From Bacillus sp. Marseille-Q3570 (lineage in GTDB: Bacteria > Bacillota > Bacilli > Bacillales > Fictibacillaceae), in assembly GCF_946151055.1 (NCBI RefSeq), contig NZ_CAMGYZ010000001.1, positions 372,001 through 436,000 on the forward strand: a stretch of 64,000 bases of DNA, given 5' to 3'. This document shows positions 46,149 through 54,554 of the stretch, piece by piece. A program made the position numbers and the translations under genes. Position 1 is the stretch's first letter. Every line of letters begins with the position of its first letter. Under the pieces are notes generated by a model. The model did not search any database, was not told the origin of the DNA, and saw nothing but the letters and a program-made list of their open reading frames with translations.

Positions 46149-46394
46149 ATGGCAAGAATGTACCGCATGATGGGATTCTGGACGGCAGTCATCGCTGTAA
46201 TGGCTTATGTTGGTGACATGCAGGCGTTTTCCCTTCTGTTCGTAGGACAAACGGTAATGTTTGTTGCACTTGGATACCTTAACTTATCTGAAAGAATGTA
46301 TATTTATATTTTTGGTGCCTACTTAACAGTCTTCTTTATCGGTTTCACGTACTGGACCACTTTCATGATGACACCTGGTTCAGGCGGACATTAA
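46149..46394 (+). CDS. yqgY: DUF2626 small membrane protein (YqgY)
   Basis: An 81-residue protein with three membrane segments (MMGFWTAVIAVMAYVGDM, SLLFVGQTVMFVALGYL, YIYIFGAYLTVFFIGFTYW). The MARMYRxxGFW start is the DUF2626 signature. ATG at 46149 follows AAAGGAGG. Function unknown; conserved next to comG in Bacillus. Confidence 0.9.
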   Translation: MARMYRMMGFWTAVIAVMAYVGDMQAFSLLFVGQTVMFVALGYLNLSERMYIYIFGAYLTVFFIGFTYWTTFMMTPGSGGH

Positions 46395-46404
46395 TCTGCA
46401 CATA

Positions 46405-46437
46405 AAAAAGATGGACAATCCAGTCCATCTTTTTTTA
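46405..46437 (+). terminator. Terminator after yqgY
   Basis: AAGATGGAC / GTCCATCTT stem with a short loop and a run of seven T on the plus strand. Confidence 0.85.
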
Positions 46438-46456
46438 TTGCGCTTTTTTGAATTGC

Positions 46457-46540
46457 TAACGGACACCCGAGACGTTATCTGGGAACAAAAGAGCTGTTTT
46501 ACTGAGATTAATAAAAGCTCTGGTGTCCGTTATTTTTATA
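46457..46540. repeat. Nested inverted repeat / large hairpin
   Basis: TAACGGACACC (46457-46467) pairs with GGTGTCCGTTA (46522-46532), and AGAGCT (46490-46495) pairs with AGCTCT (46516-46521) inside, followed by TTTTTA on the plus strand. It could be a second terminator or a small structured RNA between yqgY and the methyltransferase gene. Confidence 0.55.
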
Positions 46541-46617
46541 AATGAACGATTTTCCGGAAAATAACTTCCGAATCTTTTCAAACAAGGATTCTTAAGACTC
46601 CCTCTGTACAGTACTTA

Positions 46618-47736
46618 TCAGTCAGCTTTTTTTGAATTACATTTCTCTTGAATTAATACATGGAACGCATCACTGATGCCCCCTGGGGTCACAAAGGATC
46701 GGATTGCCCGATTCAGCCTGTTTTCATCAGAAAATGGGTCGTGGTTATTGTGCTCGACTAAATGATCGAATAATCCATTTTCCAATAGGAAATTTTTCTG
46801 TTTACCTAGATAATGCTTACACAACCCCATTTCCTCTCCTCTTTCAACTAACGAATCGAGTTGGATATGAGTTGTCAAATCCATCTTTCCCGGGTGTAAA
46901 AGTGGATCCTCGATAAGTTGATGATCAAGGTACCCCCTCAAGCTCCCGTTTCGAAGAGCAGGATCCAACAATTCTTCGTTTTTGTAGCCATAATCAACAG
47001 TAATCAATAACCCTTCTGAAAGTACCCCGGCTATTTCAGAAAGCCATTCCATCATTTTTAATGGTACCTCGAAACGATGGTTTTCAGGTAGGACTATCCC
47101 GCTCCATTCGAACCATTTCAATATCTCTTCGCACTCCGTTGGTATCACCAATTCCTTCATCACTCGATTCTCATCCATCGTAAGCATGACCTCATGAAGT
47201 TTCCCTTCTCGCTGCTCTACAACATGGACAGGAAATGCATCCAGAAGTTCATTGGAGAAAATGATTCCTTTAAAAGCCTCGTTATGTTGTTTGAATTTTT
47301 CAAGTGATGAATGAAATTCGACACTTTCATGCAGGGCTAGGTTCATTTTAGCTTTATTCAAATGATCATCACTTACATCAATGAAAGAATAGAACATGTC
47401 ACAATATCGTTCTGGTTTGGTCTTTTTCAAATAATCCAGTACCTGTTTGGAAAAAGAACCATCCCCTCCTCCTACTTCACATATATGAATAGGGAGATTC
47501 TTTTCTTTACAATAAGCATCAAAATAATCGGCAAATACCCATGCAAACACGGGATGGATGGAACTTGACGTATAGAAATCGCCATCCTTTCCGATTTTTG
47601 TTTCTTCCTTTTGATAATATCCCGTTTTATGATATAGGACTGTCTCCATAAAACGAGCATAACTGATCCTGTTATGCTTTGTTGATTGAATTTTCTCGTA
47701 AAGAAATTCTTCAATCGACATCTGATCATTTGTCAT
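46618..47736 (-). CDS. MidA-like SAM-dependent methyltransferase (COG1565)
   Basis: The 372-residue Rossmann methyltransferase has the SAM motif IHICEVGGGDGSFSKQVLDYL near 80, preceded by the family block YYQKEETKIGKDGDFYTSSSIHPVFA and followed by GIIFSNELLDAFPVHVVEQREGKLHEV and LLITVDYGYKNEELL. These are hallmarks of the MidA/NDUFAF7 group, which methylates arginine in complex I assembly in mitochondria; the bacterial substrate is unknown. Overlaps yqgX by 4 nt (ATGA). Confidence 0.88.
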   Translation of the reverse strand: MTNDQMSIEEFLYEKIQSTKHNRISYARFMETVLYHKTGYYQKEETKIGKDGDFYTSSSIHPVFAWVFADYFDAYCKEKNLPIHICEVGGGDGSFSKQVLDYLKKTKPERYCDMFYSFIDVSDDHLNKAKMNLALHESVEFHSSLEKFKQHNEAFKGIIFSNELLDAFPVHVVEQREGKLHEVMLTMDENRVMKELVIPTECEEILKWFEWSGIVLPENHRFEVPLKMMEWLSEIAGVLSEGLLITVDYGYKNEELLDPALRNGSLRGYLDHQLIEDPLLHPGKMDLTTHIQLDSLVERGEEMGLCKHYLGKQKNFLLENGLFDHLVEHNNHDPFSDENRLNRAIRSFVTPGGISDAFHVLIQEKCNSKKAD

Positions 47737-48374
47737 AATGAAAAGCCATTCAAAAATGGATTCGAATCCATTTCTTCCCCGATCGTCGTTGATGGACCAT
47801 GTCCAGAAAGAACCTGGGTCTCTTCATCCAATGTCAGCAACTGATTGTGGATACTTTTCAACAGAAGTTTGTGGTCACCGCCTGGTAAATCGGTACGGCC
47901 GATACTCCCCATGAATAAGGTATCGCCACTTACCACCAAATCACTCTCTTTAAAATAAAACGAAACACTTCCAGGTGAATGCCCCGGGGTATAAAGGACC
48001 TTGCATGAAAAACCATCTATCTCTAGATTTTGTCCCCCCTTCAAGACATGGTCTGCTTCATTCATGACAACTGATTGGACCATAGGGAAGAAACTAGAAC
48101 CATTGAGGTCAGGGTCCCCTAACCAATCAAGTTCTTCTTGATGAAGATATACCGGGATATTCCACTTTGAACGAACCTCATCCAATGCGCCGATATGATC
48201 GAAATGGGCATGAGTAAGCAGAATAGCAGATGGCTTTAAACCAAGTGTTTCTATCTCTTGATTTATGCGATCCCCTTCACTTCCTGGATCGATGATCAAT
48301 GCTTCCTTTTCCCCATTCCATAATAGGTAACAGTTTGCTTGTACAGGACCTACAGTAAGTTGTTTCCATTCCAT
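47733..48374 (-). CDS. yqgX: MBL-fold hydrolase YqgX (glyoxalase II-like)
   Basis: A 213-residue metallo-beta-lactamase-fold protein with LLTHAHFDHIGALDEV (HxHxDH) near 58, further ligands in YTPGHSPGSVSFYF and VVSGDTLFMGSIGRTDLPGGD, and LSGHGPSTTIGEE near the end. The arrangement fits hydroxyacylglutathione hydrolase-like or bacillithiol-thioester hydrolases. ATG at 48374 is set by GGAGG seven bases upstream. Confidence 0.92.
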   Translation of the reverse strand: MEWKQLTVGPVQANCYLLWNGEKEALIIDPGSEGDRINQEIETLGLKPSAILLTHAHFDHIGALDEVRSKWNIPVYLHQEELDWLGDPDLNGSSFFPMVQSVVMNEADHVLKGGQNLEIDGFSCKVLYTPGHSPGSVSFYFKESDLVVSGDTLFMGSIGRTDLPGGDHKLLLKSIHNQLLTLDEETQVLSGHGPSTTIGEEMDSNPFLNGFSL

Positions 48375-48493
48375 ATGTATCGCCTCCATTGCCAATCTTC
48401 TTATTTTATTCTACACTAAAGGAAATTCATATCTAAAGTAATATTCCATTCATACAATACCAATTTTATTGGTGTATGGAAAGTGAGGGGACT

Positions 48494-48970
48494 ATGCAAA
48501 TCGTTTATGGTGTTGAGCATCGGGAGTTAAGGGGGCATCCCCCTGGTTTCATAAGCCAATTCGTTCACAAAATTGCGAGTACAGCCAATATTGTTGATCG
48601 GGATGATCGCTTATGCATCGTACAATCTGAATCCGAATATGAAGCGCTTCAAGCTCTTTTTAAGGAAGATGATCTTTTTGAAGAAGCGTATGCCCTCTAT
48701 CCTCTACAATCACCTACAACAACATTCAATAAAGATTACGGGTTCGTATCCTCTTCGAATCACGCATATCTGTATAAAGAAATGGCGGTCCCCTTCCGTA
48801 TGGATGAAGGTAATGGGGAGCAGACTAAAATGGCGATGCTTCAATTAGAGGAACATATTGTCGCTCTCGATGATTCAGTCAATCCAATCATTTATTTTGC
48901 CGATCGTCAACAAGATGACCTGGTCAAGCAAATCGCTTCTGCTTACGATGTTTCCGTCACACTTTTGTAA
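48494..48970 (+). CDS. Hypothetical protein, conserved-looking, 158 aa
   Basis: Not recognised. It begins MQIVYGVEHRELRGHPPGF and ends SAYDVSVTLL; acidic, no membrane segment or signal peptide. Two internal blocks look like paired halves (LCIVQSESEYEALQALF and PIIYFADRQQDDLVKQIA), but no fold can be assigned. Codon use and GTGAGG before the ATG at 48494 support a real gene. A start at 48476 is possible but lacks a ribosome site. Confidence 0.7.
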   Translation: MQIVYGVEHRELRGHPPGFISQFVHKIASTANIVDRDDRLCIVQSESEYEALQALFKEDDLFEEAYALYPLQSPTTTFNKDYGFVSSSNHAYLYKEMAVPFRMDEGNGEQTKMAMLQLEEHIVALDDSVNPIIYFADRQQDDLVKQIASAYDVSVTLL

Positions 48971-49099
48971 GTAATGCAATCTCGACAATCAAAAAAAAAA
49001 CAGGTACAATAAGATAGGCAATCATTCTATTACATAGATTGTTATCGGAAAAACAGGTTATAGTAATATTAACAAACAACAACATAAGGGGGGAAAGTT

Positions 49100-49285
49100 A
49101 TGGCATTGGCAATCATCTTTGGCCTGGTAACCCTTTTCGCACTCTGGGCGTTATTTAGAGAACTTAAAAGGAAAAATATCATTGCGTTAGGTTTTGCCTT
49201 CTTGACTGCAGCAGTGTTCGGATGGTTTACGGTGATGACTGTAATCGATATCTTCCACACTGGTGGTTGGGGCGGCGGACACTAA
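49100..49285 (+). CDS. yqgW: DUF2759 small membrane protein (YqgW)
   Basis: A 61-residue protein with two membrane helices (ALAIIFGLVTLFALWALF and IIALGFAFLTAAVFGWFTVMTVI) separated by RELKRKN, ending HTGGWGGGH. It matches the YqgW family. AGGGGGGAAAGTT precedes the ATG. Confidence 0.88.
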   Translation: MALAIIFGLVTLFALWALFRELKRKNIIALGFAFLTAAVFGWFTVMTVIDIFHTGGWGGGH

Positions 49286-49298
49286 ACCGTCTACTCGA

Positions 49299-49334
49299 AA
49301 AAAGATTGACCGGAATTCGGTCAATCTTTTTTTC
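49299..49334. terminator. Bidirectional terminator yqgW/yqgV
   Basis: AAAGATTGACCG / CGGTCAATCTTT, a 12-bp perfect stem with A and T runs on both sides; serves both convergent genes. Confidence 0.85.
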
Positions 49335-49339
49335 TTTCT

Positions 49340-49642
49340 TCACGTTTTTTCTTCGACTGATTTTAATTTGTCTTCCATCTTCACTTGCTTGTCCCGTCTA
49401 TCATCTAAACGGATATTGGTTGAAACCCGTTCGATGCCATTTTTGAACGGTACTTCGTGAATTTGTTGGATTACATCGAATAAATCACCGAGATCTCCTT
49501 CAATCAAAGTACTCATCGGGGTCAACTGATAACTGATCTTGTCACTATTCTCATCAAGGACTTTCTGGACTTCGGCAACATAGTCACTCATACTCGGAGT
49601 TTTCGTTCCTAGCGGTACAACTGTTACATCCACGATTGCCAT
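49340..49642 (-). CDS. yqgV: Thiamine-binding family protein YqgV (UPF0045)
   Basis: A 100-residue ferredoxin-fold protein (MAIVDVTVVPLGTKTPSMSDYVAEVQ, YQLTPMSTLIEGDL, RVSTNIRLDDRRDK) of the MTH1187/YkoF-like group that binds thiamine or related molecules in the cytoplasm. Followed by the FetAB-like genes' end on the same strand, upstream by 12 nt, so it may share their transcript. Confidence 0.9.
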   Translation of the reverse strand: MAIVDVTVVPLGTKTPSMSDYVAEVQKVLDENSDKISYQLTPMSTLIEGDLGDLFDVIQQIHEVPFKNGIERVSTNIRLDDRRDKQVKMEDKLKSVEEKT

Positions 49643-49654
49643 TGTAACCCTCCT

Positions 49655-50425
49655 CTAAGAATTAATATCGATCAGTTGCATTTTATCATTAAAATAATAT
49701 CTGTAAAGCAATATGGTCACCATCATCGCACAAACCGCTACTGAAACGAAGATACTAAGCGAAATGACAATCTGATATCGGACTGCATCTAAAGGGGAAA
49801 CACCGCCTAAAATCAAACCTGTCATCATCCCTGGGAGCTGGACGAGACCAATTGTTTTCAGCCCGTCGATATTCGGGATCATAGCCGCCTTCAATGTCTT
49901 CCGGACAATCGGTAGAGACGATTGTTTCGGAGTCGCGCCTAAAGATAAAGCTGCTAAAACACGGCCCTTTTCTTCTCTGAACTGATGTTGCAGCCGCTCC
50001 AAAGCAAGGCCTATAGCAATCATACTGTTGCCGATCACCATCCCACTAATGGGAATCACTTTTTCGGCTGAAAAGGGTATGTATCCGAACAATAACCATA
50101 ATGACAAAATGATTATTTCTGTCAGGGCAATGATCGTGAATACAACTGGATACACTCGGGGGATGTTCCTCCCTTTTCTCGCTGCGTTAATAGTAGCAAC
50201 AACAACCATGACGGCGACCCATAAACCGATTCCCTGCCAACTAGGTAGATCAAATAAGAAGGTCAATACATACCCGATGATGAAAAGCTGAGCAACTCCT
50301 CGGATGGATGACCATATGATTGTTTTCGATAAATCAAGTGAAAACCAGTAGGAAAGGGATACTGGAATGATGACGAATATGATGATGAACAATAGTGATA
50401 GATTTGAAATTTCTGAGCCTTCCAT
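49655..50425 (-). CDS. ABC transporter permease, FetB/YbbM family
   Basis: A 256-residue membrane protein with about seven helices and the UPF0014 core (LERLQHQFREEKGRVLAALSLGATPKQS, LVQLPGMMTGLILGGVSPLDAVRYQIVI). FetB in E. coli, with FetA, exports iron and protects from peroxide. It starts 6 nt after the ATPase gene, giving a two-gene transporter. Substrate in this organism is inferred from family only. Confidence 0.88.
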   Translation of the reverse strand: MEGSEISNLSLLFIIIFVIIPVSLSYWFSLDLSKTIIWSSIRGVAQLFIIGYVLTFLFDLPSWQGIGLWVAVMVVVATINAARKGRNIPRVYPVVFTIIALTEIIILSLWLLFGYIPFSAEKVIPISGMVIGNSMIAIGLALERLQHQFREEKGRVLAALSLGATPKQSSLPIVRKTLKAAMIPNIDGLKTIGLVQLPGMMTGLILGGVSPLDAVRYQIVISLSIFVSVAVCAMMVTILLYRYYFNDKMQLIDINS

Positions 50426-50431
50426 AGTACC

Positions 50432-51136
50432 CTACTCCTTTAAAAACTGACCGAATTGTTGTGTTTCAGGATGTTCAAACATTTCAAGGGTAATGCCTTT
50501 TTCAACAAGTCGTCCATCCTCAAGATATAAGGTCTGTTCTCCCATTCTTTCTGCTTGCTTTAGATTGTGGGTAACCATCATGATCGTAACCCCTTTTTCA
50601 TCGCGCAATCGGAATAAGAGTTCTTCGATATGCTCGGCTGTTTTGATGTCTAATGCGCTGGTCGCTTCATCAAGCAGTAAGACGGATGGTTTATTGGCAA
50701 AAGTCCTTGCAATAGCTACCCGCTGCTGTTCTCCTCCTGATAATGAGGTGACGTGACGAGTCTTGAATGATCGGGGCAAGTCAACCAGATCAAGCAATCG
50801 GTCAACATCACAATCTTGTAGTTCCCCTTGCAGTTTCGGTCCATATTGAATATTCTCTTCTGTGGTTCCATCAAAAAGATAGGCAGACTGGAAAACCATC
50901 CCTACCTCACATCGTAACTTGGTCACAGGTAATGCTTTAATGTTCTGTCCTTTGTAATAAATGTCACCTGAAGCAGGTTCTTCTAATCGGTTCAATAAGA
51001 ATAACAAACTGCTTTTTCCTGCTCCAGATGGTCCAACCACTGTTGTAATTTGTTGCATTTCGAGTCCGAATGAAAGATCTTTCAAATGGTCGGTTGATAC
51101 CACTTCACACCTTATGATCTCCTGATTCCTATCCAT
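50432..51136 (-). CDS. ABC transporter ATP-binding protein, FetA/YbbL family
   Basis: The 234-residue ABC ATPase has Walker A VVGPSGAGKSSLLFLLNRLEEP near 33, Q-loop GMVFQSAYLFDG, signature VTSLSGGEQQRVAIART near 130, Walker B VLLLDEATSALD and H-loop MMVTHNLKQAERMG. Partner of the downstream FetB-like permease. Upstream lies a short dispersed repeat. Confidence 0.9.
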   Translation of the reverse strand: MDRNQEIIRCEVVSTDHLKDLSFGLEMQQITTVVGPSGAGKSSLLFLLNRLEEPASGDIYYKGQNIKALPVTKLRCEVGMVFQSAYLFDGTTEENIQYGPKLQGELQDCDVDRLLDLVDLPRSFKTRHVTSLSGGEQQRVAIARTFANKPSVLLLDEATSALDIKTAEHIEELLFRLRDEKGVTIMMVTHNLKQAERMGEQTLYLEDGRLVEKGITLEMFEHPETQQFGQFLKE

Positions 51137-51205
51137 ATGCCTTCGACTCCATTTTCTTTAATCTCTACTAGTCTTTACCTGAAACTGTTTCTTTACAAAC
51201 CAAAA

Positions 51206-51297
51206 AGAAAACTTGGCACAGCCAAACTTTAGCTCAGGCTGTGCCTTAGTTGTCCTTATATCGAAGAAAGTATTTATGCTTTCTTTAAATGTAAACA
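51206..51297. repeat. Short dispersed repeat (about 90 bp), solo copy
   Basis: ACTTGGCACAGCCAAAC, CAGGCTGTGCCTTAGTTGTC, CTTATATCGAAGAAAGTATT and CTTTCTTTAAATGTAAAC in order. It contains a TTGGC/GCCAA palindrome and a GAAAGTA...TACTTTC-like palindrome. The same order occurs at 60965-61054, 56941-57010 and in the outer arm of the MITE copies. Confidence 0.65.
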
Positions 51298-51506
51298 AAA
51301 AACTCAGTGGAATCAAAAGATAAGAAAAGCCCTGAAACATACTCTCAAGGATAGTTCTCCCGGATTCAGCACAAACTACTAAAACCCCTTATTTATCGAC
51401 GAAACATGACAATTTTTTTGATTTTATGTTGAAAACACCACATTGTTTATTGGACTAGTGGGTATAAGTCTTATATACTGAGTAATTCCGGCTACTTTTT
51501 TAAAAA

Positions 51507-51964
51507 TGCTCTTTTGTAAAAGATTGTTGCTTTTGAGTCATTTTTTAAATAACACCTTGTGCAAGTTGATTAGAGAGCAAAATGCGAGACTCCTCGAAAA
51601 TGAAATTCGCATTTTCTTCGCGCGATGTAACGCTGCCGAAGCTTTCCTCGTCCTGCGGGATCAGCGTGCCTACTACCTGAATAATCTCCTCGTAAGGCAT
51701 GCGACGAGGAAGCTCGCTTCGACAGGACTTTCTTGTAGACGCAGGAGCACAAATGCTTCCTTGAAAAGGAGTCTCCTGAGGCCGCAAGATGAGGAGGGGG
51801 CTCACCGCACGCCCCGCGGAAAGCGAGCACTTGGAGCGGAAATCAACGACTTTTAAAGAAAACTTGGCGAGACCAAGCCTTTTATAGGTCGAGCCTTAGT
51901 TGCCCTTATACTGAAGAAATTACTTTCTTTAAGTGCAAGAGCAGCAAAGTTTGCGAAAACTGCC
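51507..51964 (-). mobile_element. MITE-like element, copy C (ISL3-type ends)
   Basis: 458 bp, nearly full-length partner of copy A in opposite orientation. The plus-strand start is TGCTCTTTTGTAAAAGATTG and the end GCGAAAACTGCC. Interior words such as AAGAAAGTCCTGTCGAAGCG match copy A exactly in reverse complement. The flanks are A/T runs, so the 8-bp duplication is not clean here (5 of 8). Frames inside it are not genes. Confidence 0.78.
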
Positions 51965-51996
51965 TAAAAAACAAAAGATATTGGAAGGAGAAATTC

Positions 51997-53520
51997 ATGA
52001 AGAAAGTTACATCAGTATTTTGGATTACATTAGCCATTACACTATTCGCATCCATTTGGGGTTCGTTTGCGCCTAAAAATTTGGAGAAAATTACCGGAGC
52101 GATTCAAACGTATATTTCCGTTCATTTTGGTTGGTATTATTTATTGATCGTTTCATTATTCGTTATCTTCTGTTTATATATGATCTTTAGTCCATACGGT
52201 AAGATTAAGCTAGGAAAACCTAACGAGAAGCCGGATTATAGCTATTCAACCTGGTTTGCCATGCTTTTCAGTGCTGGTATGGGGATAGGACTTGTGTTTT
52301 ATGGAGCAGCTGCACCCATTTCGCATTATATGAAAACTCCTCCGGCAGCGGAGCCTGGTACAGCCGCAGCCATTCAGGATGCTATGAGGATATCGTTTTT
52401 CCATTATGGAGTGCACGCTTGGGGGATTTATGCGATAGTCGCCCTTATCCTTGCTTATTTCAAATTCCGTCATGGAAAACCGGGATTGATCAGTGCGACG
52501 CTTGAGCCTATTTTTGGTGATAAGATGAAAGGCGGACTGGGGACTGCGATTGATGTTATTGCAGTATTTGCCACAATTGTGGGTGTCGCCACCACTTTAG
52601 GGTTCGGTGCTGCTCAAATTAACGGGGGACTTACGTACCTGCTTGGCCTTGAGCAAGAATTTTGGATCCAGTTGGTTATTATCATAGTCGTGACCATTCT
52701 GTTCATGATTTCAGCTTATACAGGCCTAAGCAGAGGAATCAAATACTTAAGTAACCTTAATATGGGGCTGGCAGTTCTGTTATTCATCGTCATTTTGATA
52801 ATCGGGCCAACGCTCTATATTTTGAATACATTTACGAATACGATGGGGACTTACCTTCAGACGATTGCAACAGAAAGCTTCAGGCTATCACCAGAAAACG
52901 GCGAAGAACAACAATGGGTGATGGATTGGACCGTCTTCTTCTGGGCATGGTGGATTGCTTGGTCTCCTTTTGTAGGGATTTTCATCGCCCGTGTATCTCG
53001 GGGACGTTCAATCCGCGAGTTTTTATCAGGGGTCTTACTTGTCCCTTCACTTGTTAGTTTCTTGTGGTTTTCTGCCTTTGGGATGACAGCTATTGATACT
53101 CAGAAAAACGGTGCAGATATTGCATCACTACCAGATGAACAAGTCTTATTCGGTGTGTTCGACCAGTTTTCATTCGGGGTCATTTTGTCGATCCTCGCGA
53201 TGTTGTTGATTGGGACTTTCTTCATCACCTCGGCGGACTCTGCTACATTTGTTCTAGGCATGCAGACAACGAACGGTGCCTTGAACCCTTCTAAAAGGGT
53301 GAAATTTGTATGGGGGATCGCTCAATCAGGAATCGCCGCTGTACTCCTGTATACAGGGGGTCTTCAAGCATTACAGAACGCATTGATTTCAGCTGCATTC
53401 CCATTTTCATTGATCATGTTGCTCATGATATACGCATTCTTCAAGGCGATTAGGAAAGACAAAGCTGAAGTAGAACAACTTAAACTGAAGAAATTGAAAA
53501 AGTCATTAAGTCGACCTTGA
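51997..53520 (+). CDS. opuD: BCCT-family osmolyte transporter (OpuD-like)
   Basis: A 507-residue, twelve-helix betaine/choline/carnitine transporter. The family signature runs through WTVFFWAWWIAWSPFVGIFIARVSRGR near residue 310, and the glycine-rich MGIGLVFYGAAAPISHYM near 93. It takes up glycine betaine or similar solutes for osmotic protection, probably Na-coupled. ATG at 51997 follows GGAAGGAGA. Single-gene unit with its own terminator; substrate among betaine, proline betaine and choline cannot be fixed. Confidence 0.9.
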   Translation: MKKVTSVFWITLAITLFASIWGSFAPKNLEKITGAIQTYISVHFGWYYLLIVSLFVIFCLYMIFSPYGKIKLGKPNEKPDYSYSTWFAMLFSAGMGIGLVFYGAAAPISHYMKTPPAAEPGTAAAIQDAMRISFFHYGVHAWGIYAIVALILAYFKFRHGKPGLISATLEPIFGDKMKGGLGTAIDVIAVFATIVGVATTLGFGAAQINGGLTYLLGLEQEFWIQLVIIIVVTILFMISAYTGLSRGIKYLSNLNMGLAVLLFIVILIIGPTLYILNTFTNTMGTYLQTIATESFRLSPENGEEQQWVMDWTVFFWAWWIAWSPFVGIFIARVSRGRSIREFLSGVLLVPSLVSFLWFSAFGMTAIDTQKNGADIASLPDEQVLFGVFDQFSFGVILSILAMLLIGTFFITSADSATFVLGMQTTNGALNPSKRVKFVWGIAQSGIAAVLLYTGGLQALQNALISAAFPFSLIMLLMIYAFFKAIRKDKAEVEQLKLKKLKKSLSRP

Positions 53521-53536
53521 TTCTTTTTAAAAAAAT

Positions 53537-53580
53537 GGTGTGCTCATGCTGAAATTACAGCAGATGCACGCCGTTTTTCT
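53537..53580 (+). terminator. Terminator after opuD
   Basis: GGTGTGC..ATGCTG pairs with CAGCAG.TGCACGCC with two mismatches and is followed by GTTTTTC on the plus strand. Confidence 0.7.
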
Positions 53581-53885
53581 ATTTTGTGCTGGTTAAAGAT
53601 TCATCAAGAAACTGAATATATATTTCTTTTTTCTGTGTATGGACAAGATGGGAGGCAAAAGGTATGACACTGATATGGACATTTGGATTCATTTGTTGAT
53701 ACTTGGAAACTTCATTTGCTTTACCCCTCCCAACAAATTTAACATTGCTTTTTGATGCGCTACATCTCCTATGTGTAATTCAGCCCAGTTATCGGGTTTG
53801 TCGGATATGATGCCTGAGATGGTCAAAGTTATTTTTTTGCAAATGCAAGCGCGACGAATCCGCCAGAATTTTTCTCGGTTTGCAG
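53579..53885 (-). pseudogene. Frameshifted alpha/beta-hydrolase remnant
   Basis: The C-terminal reading NEVSKYQQMNPNVHISVIPF followed by ASHLVHTQKKEIYIQFLDES is the end of an alpha/beta hydrolase (catalytic His in ASHLVHTQ). It is reached from the frame IGDVAHQKAMLNLLGG only by a +1 shift near 53715-53725. No nucleophile-elbow region remains upstream. It appears to be a decayed gene fragment. Confidence 0.5.
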
Positions 53886-53887
53886 AT

Positions 53888-54259
53888 TCATTCCAATTCA
53901 ATCCGTTCTCCTGAAACGATATGCCAATGCAAATGTTTCGAATCCTGATAATCCCCAAGATTGGTGATCACCCTGCATGCACCAAATTCTTGTTCAACTG
54001 AAGATGCAACCACTTTAACACCATTCATCAATTCTGTAAAAATTTTTGTGTCGCTTTCTTCCACGGCGGTCAACGAAAGAATATGTTTTTTAGGTATGCA
54101 CACAATATGCATTTGGTAGGCAGGTCGCGTATGATGATAGGCTAATACATTCTCTGTCTCATAAACTTTCTTCACATCGGTTTTCCCACTTAATACTTCA
54201 TCACAATAAAATCCTGTGTCATTTCTTCTGTCTCCTTCTTGATAAATGACGTCTTCCAT
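53888..54259 (-). CDS. HIT-domain protein
   Basis: A 123-residue histidine-triad nucleotide hydrolase/transferase fold. The triad is SKHLHWHIVSGE near residue 110, and ITNLGDYQDSKH and MHIVCIPKKHILSLTAV are also typical. It likely acts on AMP-linked dinucleotides or aminoacyl-adenylates; exact substrate unknown. Its ATG overlaps the stop of the upstream small membrane gene by one base (TAATG). Confidence 0.88.
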   Translation of the reverse strand: MEDVIYQEGDRRNDTGFYCDEVLSGKTDVKKVYETENVLAYHHTRPAYQMHIVCIPKKHILSLTAVEESDTKIFTELMNGVKVVASSVEQEFGACRVITNLGDYQDSKHLHWHIVSGERIELE

Positions 54260-54465
54260 TATGGGTTGTTCTGATTATTATTCTGACCAAGTGAAGCTGA
54301 AGATGATTTTTCGTAAGCTGCGTCTTCTGGCTTCCGTTTGAAATTCTTTTTATTCAATTCATCCCCGTAAAACTTATTCGTATTGAATCTCGATCGGATC
54401 ATTCCCCACAATATCGGCAATGCGAATACGGAAATGACAATCAAAAGAATCCAAATATCGTCCAT
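54259..54465 (-). CDS. Small single-helix membrane protein, 68 aa
   Basis: MDDIWILLIVISVFALPILWGMI is one N-terminal membrane helix, followed by a basic cytoplasmic-type tail (KKNFKRKPEDAAYEK) and a low-complexity end (SSSASLGQNNNQNNP). Not recognised. Coupled to the HIT gene by a one-base overlap, so it is probably a real two-gene unit. Confidence 0.7.
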   Translation of the reverse strand: MDDIWILLIVISVFALPILWGMIRSRFNTNKFYGDELNKKNFKRKPEDAAYEKSSSASLGQNNNQNNP

Positions 54466-54554
54466 GATGTATCACCCTTCCTTCCTTCTTTCATTACGTT
54501 TGATGTAAGGAAATGTTTCATCTATCACATAGATAGAACAGTGAACTGACATTT

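Noticed and set aside
51545-51856. Open frames of 86-116 codons in 51506-51856
   Set aside because: They are reading-frame shadows of MITE copy C and are related to those in copy A only through the DNA repeat.
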